A stretch of DNA of 26,068 nt, taken from the NCBI GenBank assembly GCA_001929475.1, contig LXFE01000288.1, positions 1-26,068 on the forward strand, in the 5' to 3' direction. The notes beneath the pieces were generated by a model. It searched no databases. It saw only the letters and a program-made list of their open reading frames with translations, and was not told where the DNA came from. The stretch's first letter is position 1, and the number at the start of each line of letters is the position of its first letter. Source of the stretch: Neolecta irregularis DAH-3 (taxonomy: Eukaryota > Ascomycota > Neolectomycetes > Neolectales > Neolectaceae). Made by a program: the position numbers and the translations under genes. Positions 8,366 through 18,374 of the stretch are shown piece after piece.

Positions 8366-9114
8366 ACGACGCGGACTCATAGCATTGAATGCTACACAAG
8401 GGGGTCAACGGGAACTCTTTTACTTTATGGCAACGATCCTATCTCGAATTCAATGATATGTCTCAACCCTTGGCTTCCTGAAAATTTAACCATGACTGGG
8501 TGGGTATTATTGTGGTCGCTAGTAGCCATTTTAGTAGATAATTGTGATGTGCTGCATGGCTCTGCAGGTAGATTCCCGTTGGTGATTTCTCTCCCAGGGT
8601 TCATACCCTGGTCGCAGTAGCGTAGGCTTCGCTCGCACAGCTCCTGTTGTCCGGTGGGTTACCACGAGGGTCAAATTCCACTGAGAAACGTAAGCAAATA
8701 GTAAATATGAGTGGATAAGTTTGGTAGAATTTATTCTAGAAGTCGAAATGGTGGAAATCTGACAGTCTTAAAAAATAACCAAAGGTCTTTGGTGATTAAT
8801 ATCCCTCCAAAAGACAACAATCATTGGTCTACCGGTACGACAATTTCGGTTCAATTTGTAAATTTGATCATCCTCTGCAGATAGTGTCATCTGAAATACC
8901 AGCTGATTAGCGCACAATCATCAAGACGCCAACATGGCGTGTCGAGTCGTGAAAGTCTTCTTGAGCATCTATTTACAAGTTTTAAGAACCAAATTTTCAA
9001 CCACTTGCCACTCCTGAAACTGACAGGCTAAGAAAACATCCTAGAGCAGTCGATCCTAGAGCAGTAGAGGCTTCATTGACCGTACCTTGAGGCTTGAATT
9101 TTGGGCATTTCTTT
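8366..9114. other. Intergenic stretch, no gene seen
   Basis: About 750 bp between the glycosyltransferase and Pif1-B. The one notable structure is a perfect 6-bp hairpin, CCAGGG/CCCTGG (8594-8611, 6-nt loop). No ORF with coding character was found. The promoter of Pif1-B should lie in the last few hundred bases. Confidence 0.5.
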
Positions 9115-11448
9115 ATGACGAAAGGCCGGAAGAAAACCCATTATGTGGTCATCGGTGGACCAAACGAGGGCATATTCACCGACTGGTATGAAACTTTGGC
9201 ATTCTTAAAGTGACGATCAAGGCCCTCTTGCAAGAAAGCATATGAAGGATTTGTAGGGGCGAGAAATAAGGGGTTCTTCTCGGAATGGGAAGCCAGAGCA
9301 TTTCTGAGCGAACACGGAAGAAAATTCACAGACATCCATGCACCGAATTCGAAAAAGCGGAAGATAGAAGAGCCGCCATCTTGCAACCCTGATGAAAACA
9401 GCCTGGGACGCAGAGACCCTTATTGTCCTTCGAAAATTACCGCCGTGCCGCCAGAAAAAGACATCTCACCAATAATCTCACCTTATTTCTCGCCCTTCCC
9501 GAGGGAAACGCCTAAGAAAGAGCATTCAGAAGGATCAAGCATCACTACTCTCCGACCATCTTATTCACCATCCCAGAAAATACTCATGAAAACCGACCTT
9601 TCCGGCTCCGACTCTGACCGCTCTAAGATAGAGTTTGATCCTTTGCCAGCTTGTTCTCCTGAGCAACTCGATGCTCTCAGTTACGTTGTTTCAGGTCATA
9701 ACACTTTCATTACAGGACCGGCTGGCACCGGAAAATCCTTCCTTCTTGAAGAAATCCAACGTTATTTTCAAATATGTCACAGGCAATTTTTGAGCATGGC
9801 CTCAACAGGAATTGCCGCATTACAGATTGGCGGAAGTACTCTTCATTCTGCTATGAGAATCGGAACTGTAGAGGAAGGGTTTGAATATACTTTGAAAAGA
9901 ATAGGGAAAGATAAGCGGAAAGAGATCAAGAACCTAGATTGTTTGATTTTGGACGAGGTTAGCATGATCAGCGAAATGGTACTGAATTGCGTCGATTTTG
10001 TGTTGAAGAGCATTCGAAAGAGCGCAAAACCTTTCGGTACATCTCTTTCAGTCCTGGCTGTAATGATATTAGGTGGAATACAAATGGTTGTATGCGGCGA
10101 CTTCTTCCAGTTAGGACCTGTGGTATATATGATTTGCATCTTAATTTCTAAACAAATCAGTCAAAGAGAGCTTATTGTCCAAACTGTGGTATTATGAATT
10201 GGACATCACCAGGTGAAGGAATACTAACATATAGGAATGTCTGGGCCTATACAATGTAGTCCCCATTCCAATATAACTTGCATCAACTCGAGTTGCCGGA
10301 CGGAATATCCTTCGATAGCCAGATATGCGTTTGAGGCTACCTCGTGGAGCCAATGCAATTTCAAAGTAATTCAGTTGAAAAAGGTTGCGAAATATTCGAA
10401 TATAGTTCACCATTAAGGTTTTTCGTCAAAATTCGGATGTCTTCGCTGATTACTTGAATCACATTCGCCTTGGAAAAGTAACATCGGATGTTTTAGCCTT
10501 GATAAGCCGATGTTCAAGGCCACTTGATACTTCAAAATTAAATGATATTGAAGTATAACCTAACCAGACGCTCACTAAAATCATAGCCAACTCGGCTTTT
10601 TCCCACTCGCGACAAAGCTGCACAGTACAACTACTCTCATTTCGAAAATTTGATGGGGAAATCATATGTGTACCACATAAAAACAGACTTTCAATATAAA
10701 AATAACGACGTGCCTATAATACGTGTGGAATTTAGTTATCTCTTCACTGACTCTAAATAGGAGAGAAGGTTACTGCGTATCATAAATATGTCGAAAACAC
10801 CTGCGCCGTAGAACGTTGTGTTCAGCTGAAAAAGGAGGCACAGGTTGTTCTCGTTGCCAATATATCAAAAGATCTCGTTAATGGATCGAGGGGCATTGTG
10901 ATGCATGATTTCCCGTCATTTCAAATCTTACAAGCGCAGAAGTTTCATAAAATGGGGAGAGGAAATGCTTGACATATGTCGAAAAGACGCTAAAACGCAA
11001 ATCCGAAACTTTCTTCTTGAGAATCAAATTAAAAAGGTGCCAAAAGTTCGGTTTGCAGATGGTAGAGAAGTATGCCAGATTTTCTTTTTTGTTAATGACA
11101 ATTCAGCATGTGATTTTACCACACGTATGGAATCTCCGCGTTACCAGTAAACTTCGAGTTTACGTTTGTCAAATCCCGCTAATTCTCGCATGGGCCTTAA
11201 CGACACATAAAGGTAAGCATCAATGTTGTGTTTCCTCTTTTAATGATCTTTAAGCTCAAGGAATGACACTTGATTTCTTGTGTATCGATTTCGCGGATAC
11301 TTGGAAAAACGCCGCGGGATTAGTTTATGTAGCCATGTCAAGAGCGAAAAATGAGGAAGGAATGGAGATTTGTGGATTTAGGAAAGATATGGTTTGTGCA
11401 AATAAAAGAGTTGAAAAGTTTTACGAGGGTCTCGTTGGCGATGCATGA
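9115..11448 (+). CDS. Pif1-family DNA helicase, copy B, with N-terminal hybrid-binding (viroplasmin-type) domain
   Basis: Eleven exons with introns at 9186-9221, 10037-10072, 10123-10160, 10189-10234, 10384-10417, 10553-10586, 10723-10760, 10903-10939, 11070-11106 and 11213-11254 give 651 aa. Residues about 9-55 read HYVVIGGPNEGIFTDW then YEGFVGARNKGFFSEWEA. This is the pattern of the RNase H1 N-terminal RNA:DNA hybrid-binding domain, shared with caulimovirus viroplasmin: YVV..G...GI...W..C...Y.GF.GA..K.F...EA..FL. A Ser/Pro-rich linker with a KKRKIEE basic patch (possible nuclear signal) follows. The helicase core has GPAGTGKSFLL (near 189), STGIAALQIGG, LDCLILDEVSMIS, VCGDFFQLGPV, VFRQNSDVF, LVNGSRGI, LAWALTTHKAQGMTLD and YVAMSRA, all intact. 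An insertion after motif III has CPNCG plus more cysteines. The domain pair suggests action on R-loops or replication/transcription conflicts, which is inference. Confidence 0.88.
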
Positions 11449-11472
11449 TGACGTAGAATCTCGTGCGGCATA

Positions 11473-11868
11473 ATGATTGATTCGCTGTCTGGGTTTATTT
11501 ATTTAACCTTGATCTGGGGTAAATTTTGCATATTTTTATTCATGTCATGCTAAACATTTCTCTCTATTGTCAGCGTGTTCAATAGTCAAGACCCTCAAAA
11601 CGATCCGACCTGATTCAGAGATTGTCTTCTCGCTCTCTTTCGACTGGCTCCAGTCAGTTCTTCAAGGACAATCAAATGAGTATTCAGCCAGGTACAACAA
11701 GTTTAACTATCTGACCACCACTCAGTTCGCAGTGTTTTTCAATTTCCTTCTTTGTAAGTGCTCGTTTCTCTTTGTGAGTGCTCGTTTCGGGGAATTAATC
11801 TCATTCAGTTCGAAAACAAATATCGTCTGCAACGGAAGAAACGGAAATTGCTTTCAATAGGTCATTAA
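11473..11868 (+). CDS. Possible small spliced membrane protein, doubtful
   Basis: A model from the ATG at 11473 with introns at 11519-11573 (55 nt), 11692-11725 (34 nt) and 11754-11808 (55 nt) gives 83 aa. It starts with a hydrophobic stretch (FIYLTLIWGACSIV) and ends in a basic tail (YRLQRKKRKLLSIGH). The middle, SEIVFSLSFDWLQSVLQGQS, looks coding. The third intron holds a duplicated donor region: GTAAGTGCTCGTTTC and GTGAGTGCTCGTTTC 20 nt apart, so two splice forms are possible. Two of the introns are longer than the local norm. No family recognised. Confidence 0.3.
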
Positions 11869-11967
11869 TATAATTATCAATATTTGCGATTTCATAAAGC
11901 TAGAGATAAGGTTGAATACAGAAATACCAACCTATAATGAAGAAAATATACGCTTGATTTGGTTTTG

Positions 11968-13061
11968 CTACTCGATCAGGACTCCACAACAGATCGACGT
12001 GGCAATTTCTATCATAGCTTCATTAACTTCCCGTCCACGACGAACATCCATACTAACATAAATGAAAACCCTCTTTAAGTTTTGGCGCTCAACGCTTTCA
12101 ACAACCCTGGTTTCCACAGTCGTTGGCAATTCTAGCCGAAAGATACCTTCTTCACGAGCCATCTCGAGGGTTAGCTTATAGCAAGTCACTGCAATTTCGA
12201 AAAGAGAAGATAAGTCATGATCCGCGATATCAAAATAAGGAAGACAGGAAGCTATATCCAAGCAGATTTGATTGAGGGCACTATGTTGAGCTTCTGGAAT
12301 ATCCATAAAAATCATGTCTGCAAATATATTAGATCGCCATTTCCAAGCTGCGTGAGCATCGGCTAAAATGATCAGTTCAGTAAGGCAGAAACGGATAAAA
12401 CACATTTGCATTTCGCTTCATACATTCTTCGGAGAGGGTACGTTCCATCCCACAACTTTCCCTCTGCAAAATAATTAAAGACATGGGAAATCAATTGATC
12501 GGTGATATATCGTCGAACCACAATTTGTTGTAAGCGCGGACTAATCTGAACGTCTGTAACAGCGATACTTTTTGAGACGGTTGTGTGCATCCAAGCTGTA
12601 AATTCCTTTCGTACAGGAATATATTTCTTCAAGGCAGTTGTTTGACCTTCTTCAGTATAGTAACGAAAAGTCCACGCGCGAATTGATTCAGTCAATTCGT
12701 TGAATGCGTCAATGTAATGCTGGTCAGACTGTTTGTCTCCCCCATCGAGGGAAGATGGTTTTCGAGAGGCATTGCGCGTAGGAAGGGACTTTTGATCTAC
12801 AAGGCCTTCAGGCGGTGATGGGTATCCTCGACGCATATTCCGAGCGCTATTTCGACGGTCTTTGACTGAGACGATTGTTCGGTTGATAGAAGAACGTGGG
12901 GATGAGTCCGAGAATTCGGGGTAACTACCTACTAGAGAGGGCGATCGGGTTGTTTTTCGGTTAATTGAAATTGTAGGTTCAGAATGGGGAGTAGGGATAG
13001 GAAAACCGCCTCCAAGTTCAATAGTTTCTCGTCGCGGGGAAAAGAGACGAAGGATTCCCAT
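11968..13061 (-). CDS. Conserved-looking hypothetical protein
   Basis: Two exons with an intron at 12363-12403 (41 nt, TTACTGAAC branch-like) give 350 aa from the ATG at 13061. Residues 1-115 are low-complexity, rich in Ser, Arg and Pro, and look disordered. The rest reads as a folded alpha-helical domain with HYIDAFNELTESIRAWTFRY, YFAEGKLWDGTYPLRRMYE, HAAWKWRSNIFADM and DIASCLPYFDIADHDLSSLF. No catalytic motif, signal peptide or membrane segment is visible. The layout, a disordered N-terminus and then a Trp-rich helical domain, is common among uncharacterised fungal proteins. I cannot name the family. It lies 1.1 kb from the divergent forkhead gene. Confidence 0.7.
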
Positions 13062-14184
13062 AATGTTGACCTAGTTGGTGTTTTTAAATTATAGGGTTGC
13101 AGTATGTTTGGTCACCCCCAAATAGAAGTGTTTGACAAAACCTAGATGCGAAAAGAATTATGTATGGCCGGCTGTTTTTGGAACTAGGTAGATAAAACAG
13201 TCGATCATCGGTGATCTTTGATGCTCGTGAACCGCAGGAGGCTCAACGATTTGAAATCACTTTCGCGATCGAACGATGAGATACTCCACAACTACGATCC
13301 TATTAAAGGGTAATTGTTGTTTTGACGGAGTATTGAATTTGCCGAGGGTGGTTTGTCATCTCGGCCCTGAGCTTGGGGCGATTTAGAGAAAAAGGGTCAA
13401 TCCTGTCGTTCACAAATTAATTGGAGGTCAAAGGTTTAGTGAATGGGCTGGAACATGCAAATCGAAATAAGCAAATGTCACAGAAACATCTCAACGACGA
13501 TCACCTAGATATGCAAGGAAAGATCTAAAATGTCTTTTGTCAGTGCAATATGAAAATAAAAGCTATCTAGCTAGGAATTCTGATACAAGGAGCAATTTGA
13601 GTTTCATAATCTTTATTTGCTGTACAACTATTTGCAATACCCAAATGTGTTGAGTATTCCTCATTTGAAAGGTTGTGTTGCATCCTATTATGCAATCGGC
13701 AATGAAATCAAGTTTGAAGTCTTTGAGAAAAGAAAAATTGCTATTTCTACCCATTCTATTTATTCATATTCTTTTAGAGCAGTCTCTAGATAAATTAATC
13801 TCTGCTGCGAATCACAAAATTATCTTTTCGCTGGGTTTACCTGATGTAGAGCATGCCTCGCTAATTGTACCCCGCGTTAGAGCCCTTAATTGTAGTATAT
13901 TTCTCAAATATATGATCCCTATCGCTCTCAGCTGTATTTTTGTTTATGTCTTTGTAGATAGAATTTCTCCAGGTTTGTTCTTGCCTTGTGTCATTTACCA
14001 AGACTGATGTCCAACTGGCGAGAACATGTTCTTCCGTGAAACGTTCCGATATAAGAAAAATAGCCTCTTATATATTCTCATTTTGATCCGCAAGGGATCT
14101 TCGCCCTTGGGTTAAAAATCTATTCAAGGCGTCTGTGTACCTTACGTAATCTGTATAATACCGATTGACTTCCGACAACACCCG
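13062..14184. other. Intergenic stretch upstream of the forkhead gene
   Basis: About 1.1 kb between two divergent genes. The only coding-like signal is the small model at 13530-13793. A further frame to 14007 encodes a hydrophobic stretch (IALSCIFVYVFV) without a start or a recognisable fold. The sequence close to 14184 probably holds the forkhead promoter. Confidence 0.45.
13530..13793 (+). pseudogene. Short coding-like fragment
   Basis: The exon from 13590 encodes EQFEFHNLYLLYNYLQYPN and then VASYYAIGNEIKFEVFEKRK before a TAA at 13791. This is clearly protein-like in composition. An intron at 13539-13589 (51 nt) could join it to ATG-TCT-TTT at 13530, giving 70 aa, but the short first exon and longer intron make this weak. 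It may be the remains of a larger gene. Family not recognised. Confidence 0.3.
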
Positions 14185-15573
14185 ATGGTTTTCGCGAGAC
14201 CACAATCAAGCTTATTTGACCCATCTTCCAGTATGACAACTGTTACTTTATCAAACTCCAAGCCTCCCTCACCTGTACAGCTTCCTCAAGAGGGCAAGAC
14301 GAGTATTCCGGCCTACGCAAAACTTGAATTTCAGAAACCGTCGTCCCTTCCACCAATCTTCATACAAACCCTCCAGGCGCTTCTCGGGAGGAAAGTCACT
14401 GCTGCAGACCATGTTGATGTTCATCTGGGTCATCAGAAGAACATATCGCGGCATCACGCTCGCTTGTTTTATAATTTTGCGACGGGTAACTTTGAGATAC
14501 TAGTACTAGGGAAAAATGGAATTTGGGTGGACGGGAGTTTTTACGGAACGGGGATGAACAGAGAACTTCGTCACGGGTATAATTTAATACATTAACAAGA
14601 TTAAATTCGCAGGTCCAAGATTACGATTGGGGATACATCGTTTTGCTTTTTCTTACCAAACATGCCGATTCCTCCCACCAGTAATGAATGCGACGATCGC
14701 AACTCTGCAGATGAAGAACAAAATGTTACAACAGAACCAGAATCACCGACATCTCCAAACTCTAAGAAGCGCAAGCTCAAACGCTCACAGTCTATAGAAA
14801 AATTAAAATTGCCGGAAGAGTTATCGTTGACACCAGAGTCTACAAAGCCCGCTATTTCCGCACAGAAACCACCTCAATCGTATGCTCAATTGATTCTTGA
14901 AATATTGAGCACGAACCCTGAGGAGAAATTTACGTTGCCTCAGATATACCGGATGATTGCTGAGCGATACCCGTATTATGCAGAGAACAATGGTTGGCAA
15001 TCAAGCATCCGTCATAATTTGTCTGGTAACAAGCTATTTAAGAAGATTCCCCGAGAAGATCACGAACCTGGGAAGGGAGCATTCTGGAGTCTCGATCGGG
15101 AGGAATTTGAACGTGAACGAATCAAAAAGGAAGAAAAGCTTGCAGCGAGTTTGAATTTGAAGAAACGGACCAGCAATTCGCCTGATCGATGTCCTGCTAA
15201 ACGGAAAAAGAACGAAGAAGAGATTGTTAAGAGAGAAGATGTCTCGGAGGATGATAGTACAGTACGTCAAGCAACACCACATACCTTGGACATTTCCAAG
15301 ACACCTCCAATAGTTCTTGATGAATCAGGAAAACTTGCATTAAATCAACTATTTTTCAGGGCGATTATGGGCGAATCAAAGGCGGATCCTCAAGGTAGTT
15401 TTAAATCGGTTCTTTGCTGATGAATAGCGATTAATGCAATTCGGTTGCTTCAGAACCATATTAATACGCAGCTTGGCCCTGCAGCCAATGATCCAAAGAA
15501 TGCCGTTGCGATTGCGAATGCACTTGCTATAGCTCTTGCACAACAAATTATACGGTCAAGGAAAGCAGGATAG
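14185..15573 (+). CDS. Forkhead transcription factor with FHA domain
   Basis: Three exons with introns at 14577-14612 (36 nt) and 15395-15427 (33 nt) give 439 aa. Residues about 46-150 form an FHA phosphopeptide-binding domain: AYAKLEF, then VDVHLGHQKNISRHHARLFY, FEILVLGKNGIWVDG and ITIGDTSFCFFLP. Residues about 215-295 form the winged-helix forkhead domain: KPPQSYAQLI, FTLPQIYRMIAERYPYY, NGWQSSIRHNLSGNKLF and GKGAFWSLD. A basic patch (SKKRKLKRSQS) precedes the domain. FHA plus forkhead in this order is the architecture of yeast Fkh1/Fkh2 and S. pombe Fkh2, which control G2/M cell-cycle genes. The acceptor at 15427 was chosen because it keeps the last exon open to a tail rich in Ala, Ile and Asn. 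Factor type is secure, targets are inferred. Confidence 0.9.
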
Positions 15574-15810
15574 CAGTCTATGTTTTTGTTTTTGTGTTTT
15601 ACTGGCGTTATCGGGGTTGGGAGGGATGTGTGGAGGGGATGATTGGCATTAGATGAAGCATTTCCACGCCATGTGTTTGTAAGTAGGATTTGAGAGAGTA
15701 ATGCTGTTGAATTTGCCCTGGCGATGACCGTGTGGCGTTCCAACCTCACTCCGCTTTAAATACTTGCCGCTCTTGCCTCTTCTCAGCGACTCTCTCTCGG
15801 TCCCCGGTCG

Positions 15811-18105
15811 ATGGCAGCAGCGGACCAGCCAGGCGAGTCTCCGGGACTGCGGTCCAAGATCCGGCGCGCGCTCCGCAGACGGCGCAGCAGGCCGGACGGG
15901 GTGGAAGATGACCGGTTGATGGACATGGAGGACAGCGAGGCTGAAGCAGAAGAAGCAGCAATCGCAGTAGCAGCAGTCGCAGTCGCAGCAGTCGCAGCAG
16001 CACAGGCCGCAGGAGCAGGAGCAGGAGCTGGAGCTGGAGATGCGCTTGGGAGCACGGCCGAGTATGGCGCCGCTAGTGCGCGTGCAGAGATTGATTCGCA
16101 GCGCGACCCCGGTCCGGGCAGCGACCCTGATCCCGACTGCCTCTCCGTCAAACAGCTCCATGCTCTCTGCTGTTGGGTCTCTCACTGCGACTTCGCTGGC
16201 CGCACCGCCGCACAGCCCCGCCCGCCCGCGCGCAAGCACCGATCCCGATGCGGCACCAGCCCCCGGCAGCAGCGCGGCATCGCCCTTTGCCAGCAAAATC
16301 GATCTCGCGCTCGCACTGCCCAGCCGGCGGCCCAGCACCGCAGACAGCTCGATCAAGGCCACCGGCTTCGCGGTCGCCACCGCAAAGCGCAACAGGGAAT
16401 TCCACGCCATGTTTAGAAGCGTCCCTCCAGAAGACTACCTCATCGAAGGTGCCCTCTGCCCCAGCACCTGCCTGTCTCACCCCCGCAGATTACGGCTGCG
16501 CCCTCCAGAGAGAGATCCTCGTCCACGGCAGAATGTACGTCTCAGAGGGCCATATCTGCTTCAATTCAAACATCTTTGGATGGGTGACTAATGTATCTGC
16601 CAAGCACATCCACCCCCGCTAATACCCCAGCTCGTCATCGCATTCTCCGAAATCGTCGCCATCGACAAGAAATCAACAGCCGTCATCTTCCCAAACGCTA
16701 TCACTATAACCACTCTGCAGCAGAATCGCGTATTGTCCGTTTTGGATATTTATTTGCTAAATTTAGCACATTTTTGCTTCCTTTATATCCAGAGACACTA
16801 CGTATGACTTGATTATCAAGATCTGGAGAATATCGCATCCCGGCTCGGGATACCCTCGTTTAGTGCTCAATGACTCTGACTTATCAGACGATGAATCAGA
16901 CGATGAAGATTCTGATTCTCTTTCCGATTTCAAAAATGCGCAAAGCGACGTTATATCAGATACTAGTGCCTCAAAAATTCTCACCCCACGGCCTACAAAA
17001 AGCTCGCAGCCTCCTTTGACAAAATCTACGTCCAAGGATCAAAGTGCTGCCGCACAGCCTGTGGACTCGGGCACGCCCTCGGCAATTCCATCAGAACATG
17101 AACCCACAGAATGCATCGATGAACATTTTGAAAAGAGTCTAATCGACTATATCATCCCTGCTAGTATGGATAAAGTATGGAATCTAATGTTTGGAGATAA
17201 CACATCCTTTATGGAAACATTTCTCCTAGTCAATCAAAAAAATACAGGTATCTTATCCTTGCCATCTCTTTTAACATAGACCTCGAAATATCTGGTTTCT
17301 CAGGCTCAAAAACTCGTTCATATATCTTTGTAAAACATCTGTCTGCAAGCATCGGGCCCAAGCAAACAAAGTGCAACACCACCGACACAATTGAACAATT
17401 TAGTCCCCAAACTATATCATTAGTTAGCGTAACGCAAACCCCCGATGTCCCTAACGGCAGCTCATTTTCCATAAAGACGAAATATTGCTTTTCTTGGGCC
17501 GAGAAAAATCAAACGAGACTGAAATCAAGTTATTTCGTTGAATGGAATAAGAGTTCATGGCTAAAAGGTTTGAATTCACTTTTCCTTTGATTAAATACAA
17601 AGGACCAATTGAGAAGGGTGTAAATGAAGGACAAATAGCATATTCAAAAGACCTTTTAGAGGCTTTGAAGAAAGAATTTGAAGCACCCAGTAAAAGGAAG
17701 AGAAAAGTCAAGAGTGAAGATGCTTTTGGAGATACCTTGCAAACTCGTGCACAAAAATCTCTTTCCGAAGGAACAGAATCGAGATCTTGGACTGATTTAT
17801 TCCTGAATTTTCCTTCCTCTTTACTCTCAACTTCAGGAATCATCATGCTGATGTTGCTCTTCGTCGTCGTTTTCCTCATACGCATCGAACGATCGTTATC
17901 GATTATCGGAAAATCAGGCAGTTTTGAAGAAAATTGGAAAATCCAAGAACGTGAACTTTGGAATTGGCTTGATTCACGAGGCCTTGAAGGATCTGGAAAA
18001 CCTGTTATTTTACTAGATGAAAGTATGAAAAGGCGCGAAATAGCAGCTGCTATTAAAAGTCTGGAAAAACGTCTCGATGAATTAAAACGGAGACAGGAAT
18101 TATAA
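15811..18105 (+). CDS. LAM/GRAMD1-type sterol transporter (GRAM, VASt, transmembrane)
   Basis: Seven exons with introns at 16062-16101, 16449-16488, 16593-16630, 16730-16766, 17248-17279 and 17568-17602 give 690 aa. The N-terminal ~180 residues are low-complexity, with an Ala/Val/Gly run. A GRAM domain covers about 183-285 ([51 protein letters not shown]). An acidic Ser/Asp linker ([14 protein letters not shown]) follows. The VASt/StART-like domain spans about 388-545 ([62 protein letters not shown]). One transmembrane helix lies near 602-622 ([16 protein letters not shown]) with a short coiled C-tail. This is the domain order of yeast Lam/Ysp1-2 proteins, anchored in the ER at membrane contact sites and moving sterol to the plasma membrane. 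GC content is very high up to about 16640 and drops after. Confidence 0.9.
15955..16044 (+). repeat. Ala/Val/Gly codon repeat in the LAM N-terminus
   Basis: A run of GCA, GTA and GTC codons followed by GCA-GGA and GCT-GGA pairs encodes [17 protein letters not shown] and [10 protein letters not shown]. It is a degenerate trinucleotide/hexanucleotide repeat in a disordered region and probably length-variable. Confidence 0.75.
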
Positions 18106-18374
18106 TTTGGGAAAAAGCTTTCTGATGGTTGGAATTGATATTTGGTCGCTCTACTTTCGTTTTTATTATTATTTTTGCATTCTTGTTTTGAGGATTGTCC
18201 TAAAGTATGATTGAACAGCATTGTTATCTTTTAGATCAGTTTTGGTTTAGACTGAGATATTCCATTTTGGGTCTATTTTGGCCTGTTTTGTGGCCGAGTG
18301 CTCTTGCACCGTGACGAATTGAGTGACCTCGAAGCTGTCAAAAGCAAGATACTGCACCCATCTTTGGGCACGAG

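Noticed and set aside
8560-8620. tRNA- or SINE-like region with GGTTCATACCC and a strong stem
   Set aside because: The hairpin loop is 6 nt, not the 7-nt T-loop, the A- and B-box matches have several mismatches, and no acceptor or anticodon stem can be drawn.
9207-9220. In-frame TGA in Pif1-B suggesting stop-codon reassignment
   Set aside because: The TGA lies inside a 36-nt intron (9186-9221); removing it restores the W-x-x-C-x-x-x-Y-x-G-F spacing of the hybrid-binding domain. TGA, TAA and TAG also end other genes here.
15649-16410. Long minus-strand frames rich in Leu, Cys and Ala opposite the LAM N-terminus
   Set aside because: They are shadows of the GC-rich Ala/Gly repeat codons on the plus strand.
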